Part shown: one piece after another, positions 48,915 through 58,300 of the stretch
Position numbering within the stretch: position 1 is the first letter of the stretch
Layout: every line of letters begins with the position of its first letter
NCBI RefSeq assembly: GCF_027924565.1
Contig: NZ_AP027041.1
Coordinates: 1 to 64,000 of the forward strand
Direction: 5' to 3'
DNA length: 64,000 bases
Source: Lysobacter auxotrophicus
Lineage (GTDB): Bacteria > Pseudomonadota > Gammaproteobacteria > Xanthomonadales > Xanthomonadaceae
Notes under the pieces: model-generated
The model's input: the letters and a program-made list of their open reading frames with translations, nothing else
Database searches by the model: none
Told to the model about the DNA's origin: nothing
Position numbers and translations under genes: made by a program

Positions 48915-50471
48915 ATGGACACGCTGATCATCGCGGCAGGCGCCGTCATCGTGCTCATGCTGGTCTACGTCGCATGGCTGCTCACGCGGCTCGCGCGCGG
49001 CCAGGGCGAAGGCGCGGCGGCTGCCGAACTCTCCACGCTGCGCGAGGCCGAGCGCGCGAAGGCGATCGAGCTGTCCGCACTCCACGTGCGCCTGGCCGAA
49101 CGCGATGCCGACATCGCCGCCGCGGCCGAGACCACGGCGCGCCTCGCGCAGGAACGCGAGGAGGCGATGGAACGCGCCGAACGCATGGGCACGTCGGCGC
49201 TGGAACTCGCCGCCAACCTTCGCGCGCGCGAAGCCGAACTGGGCGATGTGCGCACGCGGCTGGACGCCGAACTCGCCGAGCTGACGCGCCTGCGCGCCGA
49301 ACTCGTGCAGCTTCGCGAGCGCACCGCGCAGGCCGAAGCCAACCTCGCCCACGCCGAGCAGGCCAAGGCCGAGATCAAGGGCTTCCTCGAGACCGCGCAG
49401 TCCAGGCTGTCGGCGACCTTCGCCGAACTCGCCGGCAAGACGTTCGAAGAGCGCGGCGCGCAGTTCGAAAGCAACGTGCGCACCGCGACGCAGCAGTCGA
49501 AGTCGGACATCGAGACGCTGCTCAAGCCCTTCGCCGAGCAGCTCAACGTCTTCCGAAACCGCGTGGACACGGTCTACGGCGAGGAAGCCAAGGAACGCGC
49601 CGCGCTCGCCGGCGCCGTCAATGAACTCAAGACGCTGAACCAGGACATGGCCGAACAGGCCTCCGCGCTCACGCGCGCGCTGAAGGGCAGCGCGAAGGTG
49701 CGCGGCGACTGGGGCGAGCTGATGCTGGAAAGCGTGCTGCGCGGTTCCGGCCTGGAAGAAGGCACGCACTACGACCGCCAGACCTCCAGCGAGGACGACG
49801 AAGGCCGCCGCCTGCGTCCGGACGTCGTCGTGCGCCTGCCCGGCGATCGCCGCATCGTCGTCGACAGCAAGGTGAACCTCATCGACTGGCAGCAGGCGAT
49901 GAACGCCGAAACGCCGGAAGCGCACGAAGACGCACTGCGCCGGCACTCGGTCGCGCTGCGCCAGCACATGAAGGACCTCGCCGAAAAGAACTATCCCAAG
50001 GCCGTGGGCGACTCCGCGCTGGAAGTGACGGTAGCGTTCGTGCCGATCGAAGGCGCGCTGTCGGCGGCGCTCGGGACGGACGCCTCGCTGCAGACCGACG
50101 CCTTCGCCAAGGGCATCGTGTTCGCGTCGCCCAACACCCTGATGGCCGTGTTGCGCGTGATCGAGCGGCTGTGGACGCGCGACAAGGTGCAGCGCGAAGC
50201 CATCGAGATCAGCAAGTCGGGCGGGCTCCTGCTCGACGCGCTGCAGAACTTCCTCGCCGAGTTCGACCTGGTCGGAAGGAAGCTCACCGACGCGCATACC
50301 GCCTTCACCGATGCGCGCAGCAAGTTGTCCGAATCCCGCAACGCGGTGATTCCGCGCGCGCGACGGCTCGTGGAGCTGGGCGTCAAAGGCAAGAAGGCGC
50401 TGGCCGCCGAACTGGAACCGGAGGAGGCGATCCTCCCGCTCACGCTGGAGCGCACCGGTTCGGAGGAATAA
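48915..50471 (+). CDS. rmuC: DNA recombination protein RmuC
   Basis: A 518-residue protein with one N-terminal membrane span (about 3-25), a long coiled coil rich in Ala, Glu and Arg (about 30-175) and a C-terminal RmuC nuclease-like domain (about 200-460) with KGSAKVRGDWGELMLESVLRGSGL and VDSKVNLIDWQQA. RmuC limits inversions at short inverted repeats and is thought to be a nuclease. It is transcribed alone and ends before a strong bidirectional terminator shared with mlaA. Confidence 0.95.
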   Translation: MDTLIIAAGAVIVLMLVYVAWLLTRLARGQGEGAAAAELSTLREAERAKAIELSALHVRLAERDADIAAAAETTARLAQEREEAMERAERMGTSALELAANLRAREAELGDVRTRLDAELAELTRLRAELVQLRERTAQAEANLAHAEQAKAEIKGFLETAQSRLSATFAELAGKTFEERGAQFESNVRTATQQSKSDIETLLKPFAEQLNVFRNRVDTVYGEEAKERAALAGAVNELKTLNQDMAEQASALTRALKGSAKVRGDWGELMLESVLRGSGLEEGTHYDRQTSSEDDEGRRLRPDVVVRLPGDRRIVVDSKVNLIDWQQAMNAETPEAHEDALRRHSVALRQHMKDLAEKNYPKAVGDSALEVTVAFVPIEGALSAALGTDASLQTDAFAKGIVFASPNTLMAVLRVIERLWTRDKVQREAIEISKSGGLLLDALQNFLAEFDLVGRKLTDAHTAFTDARSKLSESRNAVIPRARRLVELGVKGKKALAAELEPEEAILPLTLERTGSEE

Positions 50472-50522
50472 ACGCCGCGACGGACGTTGCGCACTTGCCG
50501 AAACCGCAAACGGCGTCCAACG

Positions 50523-50554
50523 AAAAAGCCCCGATGTCGCCATCGGGGCTTTTT
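50523..50554. terminator. Bidirectional terminator between rmuC and mlaA
   Basis: A perfect 14-bp stem, AAAAAGCCCCGATG (50523-50536) pairing with CATCGGGGCTTTTT (50541-50554), with a TCGC loop and A/T flanks. It serves both converging genes. Confidence 0.93.
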
Positions 50555-50581
50555 GTTTGCGCGAGCCCTGATCGAGGCCGA

Positions 50582-51793
50582 TCAGCCGCCGTCGGTCGGC
50601 ATCACCGGCATCGCATCGACCGGCACCTGCGGGTTCGTGTCGTCCTGCAGGTAATCGGGCAGGTTGTCGGCGTCGTCGGCGTTCATGCGGTCGCCGAAGA
50701 TCTGGTAGTCGCGGCGCTGCATCCACGCATCGCGCACGAGGGCGTAATCGTCCTCGGCGCCTTCGCGGAAGCTGTCCGTCGCCAGCAGCTGCGCACGCAC
50801 GTCCACCAGTTGCAGGCCCTGCAGCGGAATGCGCACGCGATCGGCTTCCACCTGGCGAAGCGGACTCAGCGGCGCGTCGCCGACCATGCCAAAGCTGTCG
50901 CGCAGCGTGCGCGGCCCGAACAGCGGCAACTCGACGAAGCGCGAACGCTTCCAGCCCCACACGCCCAGCGTCTGGCCGAAATCCTCGCTCTTGTTCGGCA
51001 GCTTGGCGTCGGAAGCCGGATCGAAGATGCCCGCGATGCCCAGGGTCGAATTGAGCAGGAAGCGGCCCAGCGACTGCCCCGCCTGCTTCGGCTTGCCCTG
51101 GAGCAGCGCGTTGATCGCCGACACAGGCTGGCCGAGATTGTTGAAGAAGTTGCTGACGCCCAGGCGGAAAGGGCGCGGCACGACCTTCACGTACCCGCGC
51201 GCGAGCGGCCGCGCGACCGTGCGGTCGACGGCGTTGTTGAAGCGGTGCATGCCACGGTTGTAGCGCTCCCAGGGGTCGTAGACCTGGGGCGTCGGCGCGG
51301 GGGCGGGCAGCGTGGGATCGGCGAATTCCGGCCCATAGATGGCGTCGAAATCGCGCTCGGCCTGGGTCGGCTCGCCCTGTGCTGTCGTACCCGGTTCGGT
51401 GGACGTGGGCGGGACGTCGGTCGGCGGAATCTCCGTCGGCGGCGGGGCGTCGGGCGTCACCGGCTCCGTCGACGGCGTCGTCGCCGGCTCGCTGGGCGGC
51501 AGCGGCGGCGGAACCGGCTCGCTCGGCGGGGGCGTGGGCGTCGGCTGCGTTTCGGTCGGCGGCGGGGTCGCCGGGACGGCAGGCGGCTGGGATTCGACCG
51601 GCCGGCCGGTCTCGCCGTCGATGGTCGCCTGCACGCACTTGCGTGCCGCGGCCTTGTCGTCGCCGGCGGCCTTCATGCAGCGGTCGAATTCCGCTGCCTG
51701 CGCGCCCGAAAGCGGCCGCGTGAGGATCTGCGCCTGGCCGATCAGCGGCGCGGCGGCGAGCACGAGTGCGATGAGGGGTGCGTGGGGGCGCAT
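50582..51793 (-). CDS. mlaA: MlaA/VacJ-family protein without lipobox, with Pro/Thr-rich insert
   Basis: The outer-membrane component of the Mla system, which removes phospholipids from the outer leaflet and hands them to MlaC. The 403 residues are longer than usual (about 250). The MlaA core lies at about 171-370 (YDPWERYNRGMHRFNNAVDR, NFFNNLGQPVSAINALLQG, GIFDPASDAKLPNKSEDFGQTLGVWG). The N-terminal signal peptide (cleavage near residue 22) has no lipobox Cys, unlike typical MlaA lipoproteins. Residues 23-60 hold two Cys (39 and 53), and 65-145 are a Pro/Thr/Ser/Glu-rich linker. An acidic C-terminal tail contains LPDYLQ, also found in MlaD of this operon. It is last in mlaFEDCBA, 153 bp after mlaB. 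Confidence 0.93.
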   Translation of the reverse strand: MRPHAPLIALVLAAAPLIGQAQILTRPLSGAQAAEFDRCMKAAGDDKAAARKCVQATIDGETGRPVESQPPAVPATPPPTETQPTPTPPPSEPVPPPLPPSEPATTPSTEPVTPDAPPPTEIPPTDVPPTSTEPGTTAQGEPTQAERDFDAIYGPEFADPTLPAPAPTPQVYDPWERYNRGMHRFNNAVDRTVARPLARGYVKVVPRPFRLGVSNFFNNLGQPVSAINALLQGKPKQAGQSLGRFLLNSTLGIAGIFDPASDAKLPNKSEDFGQTLGVWGWKRSRFVELPLFGPRTLRDSFGMVGDAPLSPLRQVEADRVRIPLQGLQLVDVRAQLLATDSFREGAEDDYALVRDAWMQRRDYQIFGDRMNADDADNLPDYLQDDTNPQVPVDAMPVMPTDGG

Positions 51794-51946
51794 GGTCGCA
51801 GAGGGAGCCTGTTCAGTGTCTCCATGTCGCCCGCGCCGGGACGGCGAACCTGCGGGGCAAGGAGAGTGAGGGAGTGTAAGTCGATACGTGACCGGGCGAT
51901 GACGTCGTGGCCCGGGCCCGCGTACCGGCGAAGATCGGGACGCGTC

Positions 51947-52222
51947 TCAGCCGGCGAAGGCCAGCGCCGCGTCCAGCCGATAGGCGCGTCGCAGGTCCGC
52001 CAGGCCGGGCGGCGAGCCGATCACTTCGGAGATCCCCAGGCGCCCGCTGAGCTCGGCCAGCAGCGCGAGGCCCGCGCTGTCGACCGATTCCACGGCGCTC
52101 AGGTCGAGGCGGCGCGCCTTTGCCGCGCGCAGCTGCGACCACAACGAGGCGACGGCGGCGCGCTCAAGCACGCCGCCGAAGGCGAGGGTGTCACCGTCCT
52201 GGCGGACCGTCGCGGCGGCCAT
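51947..52222 (-). CDS. mlaB: STAS-domain protein MlaB
   Basis: A 91-residue STAS-domain protein that binds and stabilises MlaF in the MlaFEDB complex. It has the STAS core (LDLSAVESVDSAGLALLAELSGRLG), with the conserved Ser of the DSAG motif. It starts 1 bp after the mlaC stop and is followed by a 153-bp gap with no recognisable feature before mlaA. Confidence 0.92.
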   Translation of the reverse strand: MAAATVRQDGDTLAFGGVLERAAVASLWSQLRAAKARRLDLSAVESVDSAGLALLAELSGRLGISEVIGSPPGLADLRRAYRLDAALAFAG

Positions 52223-52223
52223 G

Positions 52224-52892
52224 TCAGTTCGTGGCGGCCTGCGCCTGCAGCTTGCCAGCCTTGATATCTGCGGCGACCTGCGGGATCGACTTCTGCTTCA
52301 GCGGCGCGTCGAACTGGTTGCGGAAGGTCTGCACGAAGCTGACGCCTTCCACCATCACGTCGAACACCTTCCACTGCGAACCGACCTTGCGCATCAGGTA
52401 ATCGACCGGCACCGGCTCGTTGCCCTGGCGCAGGTACTCGCTCGACACCTTCACGATGGCGCCGCCGCGCAGCGGGGTTTCGGACTTCACGCGGACCTTC
52501 AGCTTGGTGTTGAGGTCCAGCAGCGAGGAACCGTAGCGCTGCATCAGGCTGTCGGCCAGCGCGTCGGCGAAGACCTTCACGTCCGCGTCGGACGCGCCGC
52601 GACCGTGCACGCCCAGCACGAGGCGGGCGGAGTAGTCGCGGTCGAACATGTTGTTGAACTCGCTGCCGATGAAGTCGCGCAGCGCGCCGCGGTTCTTCTG
52701 GAACTCGGCGCGGCGCGATTCCAGCGTCGCCAGGATGCGGGTGGAATTGCTCAGCACCAGCTGGCTGGGCGAGTCGGCGGCCGGCGTGGCGGCCGGCGCC
52801 GGCGCGGTCTGCGCGAGCACGGCGGCCGGGGCGGCCACGGCCAGCGCGGCGGCGATGAGGAGCGAAAGGGAACGGTTGGAAATGCGCGTCAT
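52224..52892 (-). CDS. mlaC: Periplasmic phospholipid-binding protein MlaC
   Basis: The shuttle that carries phospholipids between MlaA at the outer membrane and MlaFEDB at the inner membrane. The 222 residues start with a signal peptide (about 1-27), then a Pro/Ala linker and the Tol_Tol_Ttg2 (MlaC) fold (RDFIGSEFNNMFDRDYSARLVLG, FADALADSLMQRYGSSLL, MRKVGSQWKVFDVMVEGVSFVQTFRNQFD). The start overlaps the mlaD stop by 4 bp, so the two are coupled. Confidence 0.95.
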   Translation of the reverse strand: MTRISNRSLSLLIAAALAVAAPAAVLAQTAPAPAATPAADSPSQLVLSNSTRILATLESRRAEFQKNRGALRDFIGSEFNNMFDRDYSARLVLGVHGRGASDADVKVFADALADSLMQRYGSSLLDLNTKLKVRVKSETPLRGGAIVKVSSEYLRQGNEPVPVDYLMRKVGSQWKVFDVMVEGVSFVQTFRNQFDAPLKQKSIPQVAADIKAGKLQAQAATN

Positions 52893-53446
52893 GGCTTCTT
52901 GGTCTCGTCCGTGGGGGCGGATTCGCCTTGCAGATAATCGGGAAGTGCGGCGTCTTGGCCGTCGGTTTGTCCGGCATTGTCGGCGGGCTTTGCGCCACCG
53001 CCGCTGAACATGTACTTGCCCACCAGCTGGATCAGATCGACCGCCGATTGGGTCAGGTAAAGCTCGTCGCCGGGCTTCAGGTTTTCGGGGTCGCCACCCG
53101 GCGCGAGGTTCACGTAGCTCTCGCCCAGCAGGCCGCTGGTGAGGATGCTCGCTGCCGTGTCGGCCGGCAGCTTGTCGTAGCGCTTGTTGATCGCCAGGGT
53201 CACAACGGTGTCGAACTTGACGGGATCCACGTCGATCTTGTCGACATGTCCGATGGAGACGCCACCGATCTTGATCGGCGCGTTGGGTCGCAGCGCCCCG
53301 ATCGTCGAGAAACGGGCGGTCAGCGGGTAGGTGTCGCCGCCTAGGCCCCAGCGACCGTTGGTCGAGGCGAGCGCCAGGACCAGCAGCGAGGCGAGCGCCA
53401 GCAGGAGGAAGGCGCCGACGGCGAATTCGATTCGGGGGGCACGCAT
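52889..53446 (-). CDS. mlaD: MCE-domain protein MlaD
   Basis: The 185-residue product has one N-terminal membrane span (about 8-29) and an MCE domain (about 40-125) with ARFSTIGALRPNAPIKIGGVSIGHVDKI and GLLGESYVNLAPGG, then a helix (LTQSAVDLIQLVGKYMF) and a C-terminal acidic/Pro tail. MlaD hexamers form the periplasmic channel on MlaFE. The tail contains LPDYLQ, matching a peptide in the MlaA tail. ATG 53446 gives the expected short cytoplasmic N-terminus; the upstream open frame to 53536 overlaps the gap to mlaE, which holds imperfect GGGATCC-like repeats. Confidence 0.95.
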   Translation of the reverse strand: MRAPRIEFAVGAFLLLALASLLVLALASTNGRWGLGGDTYPLTARFSTIGALRPNAPIKIGGVSIGHVDKIDVDPVKFDTVVTLAINKRYDKLPADTAASILTSGLLGESYVNLAPGGDPENLKPGDELYLTQSAVDLIQLVGKYMFSGGGAKPADNAGQTDGQDAALPDYLQGESAPTDETKKP

Positions 53447-53532
53447 AGGAAAGACCGGAATAGGGGATTGGGATGGGAGGGGAGCGGGGTGGGGCCGGAT
53501 CACGAATCCCGGCTCCCGTCCCGGATCCCGAC

Positions 53533-54282
53533 TCACCGGAACAGGAAAGCCGACATCACGAAATTGAACATCAGCACCAGCAACGAGGCGTTGACCACGG
53601 CGCGGGTGGTCGCCACCGAGGTGCCCTCGATCGTCGGCTCGGCGTGGAAGCCCACGTAAGCCGCCACCAGTGCCGCCGTGCCGCCGAACACCGCCGACTT
53701 CACGAAGGCCATCAGGAAGTCGTCGACGAAATCGACACTGTCCTTCAACACCTGCCAGAAGGTGCCCGCGTCCAGGCCGATGACGTGGACCGACTCGAAG
53801 TAGCTCGCGCTGATCGCCAGGCTGCAGAAGAAGCCCGTCAGCAGCGGCACGCAGAGCACCGCCGCCCAGAAGCGCGGCGCGACGGCCTTGCCGACCGGAT
53901 CGATCGCCATGAGTCCAAGCGCGGTGATCTGGTCGGTGGCGCGCATCAGGCCGAGTTCGGCGGCGATGGAGCTGCCCGCGCGGCCGATGAAGAGCAGGGC
54001 GGTCAGCACCGGGCCGAGTTCCCGGTACAGGCCGAGGCCCAGCATCGCGCTGACCTGGGCCGTCGCGCCGTAGGTTTCCAGCGCGCGGTAGCCGAGCAGC
54101 GTCACCGAAAGGCCGACGAACGCGCCACCAACGGCGATGATCGGCAGCGACCGTGCGCCGATCTTGTAAATCTCACGAACCAGCTCGCGCCAGAAGTCGG
54201 CGGTCGGCCTGGAGGCCCGCAGGACGGACAACGAGAACAACCCGGCCCGACCGAGCGAGCGCGTGGCGGCAACGAACGGCAT
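53533..54282 (-). CDS. mlaE: ABC transporter permease MlaE
   Basis: The 249-residue inner-membrane permease of the Mla phospholipid transporter. It has about five or six spans and the family landmarks GGAFVGLSVTLLGYRALETYGA, LGLYRELGPVLTALLFIGRAGSSIAAELGLMRATDQITAL (coupling region for MlaF) and the closing VMSAFLF. Its ATG shares one base with the mlaF stop codon. The gap to mlaD is 86 bp. Confidence 0.96.
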   Translation of the reverse strand: MPFVAATRSLGRAGLFSLSVLRASRPTADFWRELVREIYKIGARSLPIIAVGGAFVGLSVTLLGYRALETYGATAQVSAMLGLGLYRELGPVLTALLFIGRAGSSIAAELGLMRATDQITALGLMAIDPVGKAVAPRFWAAVLCVPLLTGFFCSLAISASYFESVHVIGLDAGTFWQVLKDSVDFVDDFLMAFVKSAVFGGTAALVAAYVGFHAEPTIEGTSVATTRAVVNASLLVLMFNFVMSAFLFR

Positions 54283-55070
54283 CAGGCGGCCTCCGAGGTG
54301 CGCGGCGCGGCGTCGAAGGCGATCGGGCCGTCCGGTTCCCCGTTGAGGAACTGGCGCACGAACGGGTCCTCGCTGGCTTCCAGCTGGGCCGGCGTGCCGG
54401 AGAAGACGATCCCGCCGTTCGCGATGACGATGGCGTGGTCGGCCACCGGCAGCGTTTCGTGCACGTGGTGGGTGACGACGATGCTGGTCAGCCCCAGCGT
54501 GTCGTTGAGGCGCTTCACCAGCTCCATCACGACGCCCGAGGCGATCGGGTCCAGGCCGGTCAGCGGCTCGTCGTAGATCATCAGCGGCGGATCCAGCGCC
54601 AGCGCGCGGGCCAGCGCGACGCGGCGCGCCATGCCGCCGGACAGTTCGCGCGGGTACGAAACGGCCACCGCGCGCAGGCCCACCGCGTGCAGCTTCATCA
54701 GCACCAGCTGGCGAATCACCGCGTCGGGCAGGTTGGTGTGCGCGCGCAAGGGCAGGGCGACGTTCTCGGCCGCGGTCAGGTCGGTCAGCAGGCCGTTGCC
54801 CTGCAGAAGCACGCCGATGCCCTTGCGAAGTTCGAGCAGCGCGCGACGTCCCTGCGGCACCGGCTGGCCGAACACCTCCACCGAGCCTGCGGCCGGTGCG
54901 AGCTCGCCGGTCAGCGCCGCGAGCAGCGTCGACTTGCCGCTGCCCGACGGCCCGAGCACCGCGACGATGCTGCCGCGCGGGACGTCCAGGCTGATGTCGC
55001 GCAGCACGGCGCGTCCGCCGCGATCGAGGCGGAGGTGGTTCAAGCGGACGATGGGCGCTTCGTTCGTCAT
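54282..55070 (-). CDS. mlaF: ABC transporter ATP-binding protein MlaF
   Basis: The 262-residue ATPase that drives MlaFEDB. It contains Walker A GPSGSGKST, Q loop VLLQGNGLL, signature LSGGMARRVALARAL, Walker B LMIYDEPLTGLD and switch His in VTHHVHE. ATG 55070 (MTNEAPIVRLNHLR) is the likely start; the open frame reaches 55199 but overlaps promoter sequence. It is first in the operon and divergent from recC over 235 bp, which must hold both promoters; I see no clear -35/-10 pair. Confidence 0.96.
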   Translation of the reverse strand: MTNEAPIVRLNHLRLDRGGRAVLRDISLDVPRGSIVAVLGPSGSGKSTLLAALTGELAPAAGSVEVFGQPVPQGRRALLELRKGIGVLLQGNGLLTDLTAAENVALPLRAHTNLPDAVIRQLVLMKLHAVGLRAVAVSYPRELSGGMARRVALARALALDPPLMIYDEPLTGLDPIASGVVMELVKRLNDTLGLTSIVVTHHVHETLPVADHAIVIANGGIVFSGTPAQLEASEDPFVRQFLNGEPDGPIAFDAAPRTSEAA

Positions 55071-55305
55071 GCGCGTGCGTGTTCGGCCGGCTGCCGGAAA
55101 GCGGGCAGGATGGCCGGTAAGGGCTGAACGGAACCGGGAAGGCGGGCATTGTCGCAGGTTCGTCGCACTTTGCCCGCCATGCCTTGCGGCACGGTGCATC
55201 GCGCGGCACGGCCATGATCGCGACGGGTTTTTGGGGCGGTCTTAATACGCGCGTCGGCGCGGCGCGTCTCGTCGTGCGCGACGCCGCTCCGGCAAGATAG
55301 CCGCG

Positions 55306-58300
55306 ATGCCCGGCCGCTCCGACTTCCGCCTCTACCATTCCAACGCGCTGGACGTGCTGGGCGAACTGCTCGCCACGCAGCTGCGCGAACCCGTGCCCGG
55401 CCGGCCGCTGCTGACGCCCGACGTGCTGCTGATCCCGCAGGTGGCGATGCGCCGCTGGCTGCAGTCCACGCTCGCGCAGCGCCACGGGATAGCCGCGAAC
55501 CTGCGGTTCCTGACGCCCGGCGAGTTCGTCCGCGAGACGCTCGATGCCAACGTGCCGGGCGCCAGCGAGGACCTCGACGCCGCCGCGCTGCAGTGGCGTC
55601 TGTACGCGCAGCTGACCGATCCTGCCGCCCTCGCGGGCCGCGCCTTCGCGCCGCTGCGCGCGTACCTGTCGGGCGACGACGCGCTCAAGCCGTGGGCGCT
55701 GGCGGGCGAACTCGCATCGATCTTCGAGAAATACCAGGCGTGGCGGCGCGACTGGCTGCTGGCCTGGGAAGCCGGCGACGCGCCGAACGACGCGCAGGCC
55801 GAACTGTGGCGCCGTGTCGCGGGCGGGCGTCGCCATCGCGCGCGCCGCATCGACGACTACCTCTCGCGCTTCGCCGCGCCCGACGCCCCGCTGCCGTCCG
55901 GCATGCCCGCGCGGCTGTTCGCCTTCGCCACGCTCAACATCTCGCCCGACGTGCTGCGCGTGATCGCCACGCAGGCGAGGGTGGGGACGCTGCATTTCCA
56001 CGTGCCCACGCCGTCGCGCCGCTACTGGGGCGACCTGCCGACCTACGCCGAACGCCTGCAGCGCGATCCCGCCGAGCACGAGGACGAAAACCCGCTGCTG
56101 TCGAACTGGGGCGCGGCCGGACGCGATTTCATGGCGGTGCTCGGCGGCTACGAGGTCGTGCACCCGTCGGTGGAGGAGGAGCGCTACGCCGATCCCGAAG
56201 CGCTGCCCGACGACGCGCCCGATCGCGACAGCCTGCTCGGCCGCCTGCAACGCGACCTGTTGCACCGTCGCGCACCGCGACCGTGGCGAAAACAGGTCGA
56301 TCGCGACGATCCCAGCCTCCAGGTCCACGCCTGCCACACGCGCCTGCGCGAAGTGCAGGTGCTGCACGACCGCCTGCGCGCGCTGCTCGACGACCCACGC
56401 TTCGACCCGCCGTTGCAGGCGCGCGAGATCGCCGTGCTCGCGCCCGACATCGATCCGTATCGACCGCACATCGAAGCCGTCTTCGGCGGACTGGCCGGCA
56501 CGCGCGACTACATCCCGTACGCACTCGCCGACCTGAGCCCGCTCGCCGGCGAACCGCTGGCCGATGTTTTCCTGCGCCTGCTGGCGCTGCCGGACGCGCG
56601 CTTCGGCCTGAGCGAGGTGCTGGACCTGATCGCCACGCCCGCGCTGATGGACGCCGCCGGCCTCGACGCCGCCGGCCTGGAGCGCCTGCGCCTGTGGCTG
56701 CACGAAGCCGGCGCGCGCTGGGGCCTGGACCCCGACCATCGCGCGCGCCACGACGCACCGGCCGACGATGCGTACACGTGGCGGTTCGCGCTCGACCGCC
56801 TGCTGCTCGGGCATGCGACCAACGACGACGCCGATCTCGCGGGCGTCGCGCCGTGGACCGAACTGGAAGGCAGCGCGCTCGACGCGCTCGACGTGCTGAT
56901 CCGCGTGCTGCGCGTGCTCGCGCGCAACGAGCGCGTGCTCGGCCGTTCGATGACGCCGGCGCAGTGGCGCGACGCGCTGTTCGCGTTGCTCGACGCGCTG
57001 CTGCCGGAGCACCCGCGCGCGGTCGCCGACCAGCGCGCGATCGAACGCCTGCGCCGCCACGTCGACGCCTTCGCGAAGAGCGCGCACGACGCCGGCTTCG
57101 ACGAGGCCGTACCGCCGGACGTCGCCCGCGCCTACTTCCGCACCGCGTTGTCGGAATCCGACACGCGCGCGCCGCTGCTCACCGGCGGCGTCAGCTTCGC
57201 GCGCATGGTGCCGATGCGCCTGATCCCGTTCCGCGCGATCTGCCTGCTCGGCATGAACGACGGCGACTACCCGCGTCGCGATCCCGCCGGCGGCCTCAAC
57301 AAGATGGCGCAGGAGCTGACCACGCCCGCGCGTCGCCACGGCGACCGCTCGCTGCGCGAGGACGACCGCTTCCTGTTCCTGCAGCTGTTCGCGTCGGCGG
57401 GCGAGGTGTTCTACGTCAGCTGGCTCGGCGCCGATCCGCGCGACGGCAGCGCGCGCGAACCGTCGGTGCTCGTGTCCGAACTGCTCGATGCCGCCGCGCA
57501 TTACCACTTCGACGAAGACGCGCGCGACGCGCTCGTCCTGCATCACCCGTTGCAGCCGTTCTCGCCGCGCGCGTTCGGGCAGCGCGACGAGCCGCGTCAT
57601 TTCAGCTATCTGGCGCCGTGGCATCCGGCGGCCGACGCCGTGCGCGGGCCACGCATCGACGCCGCGCCGTGGTTCGCCGACGCGCTCCCCGCCGTCGGCA
57701 TGCCGGCCGAACTGCCGCTGGTCGCGCTGCGCCGTTTCCTGGTCGACCCGGCGGGGCAGTTCCTGCGACAGCGCATGGGCCTGCGCCTGCCGGACGAAAT
57801 CGACGCCTACGACGACCTCGATCCGCTCACCGCGCCCGCGCGTGGGCTCGATCGCTGGAAGCTGCAGAACGTCGTTTTCGAAGCGTGCGTGGAAGGCGAC
57901 ACGGACGAGCTGGCCGCACGCCTGCGCGCCCGCGCGTTGTTGCCCTCCGGCCCGCTCGGCGAGCGCCAGCTCGTGGGTCTGAAAGCCCAGGTGCAGCCGT
58001 TCGCCACCGCGCTGCGCGAGTGGCGCGAGGGCGATGCGGACACGCGTGCGTTCGAACTCGACGTGGACGGCACGCGGCTCTACGGCCACCTCGACCGCCT
58101 CTATCCGCGCGGCGCGCTGCGCATGCGGCTGGATGCGCTGCACGGCCCGGCGCAGATCGCGCACGGCCTCGACTGGCTCATCCTCTCCGCCCTGGGCGAC
58201 ACGCGCCCGCTTGCGCAGCTCGCGCTATGGGACGACGGCCCCGGCGTGCGCGAACGGCCCGCGCTGTCCGTCGTGCAGGCGCGCGCCGCCTTGCGCGAAC

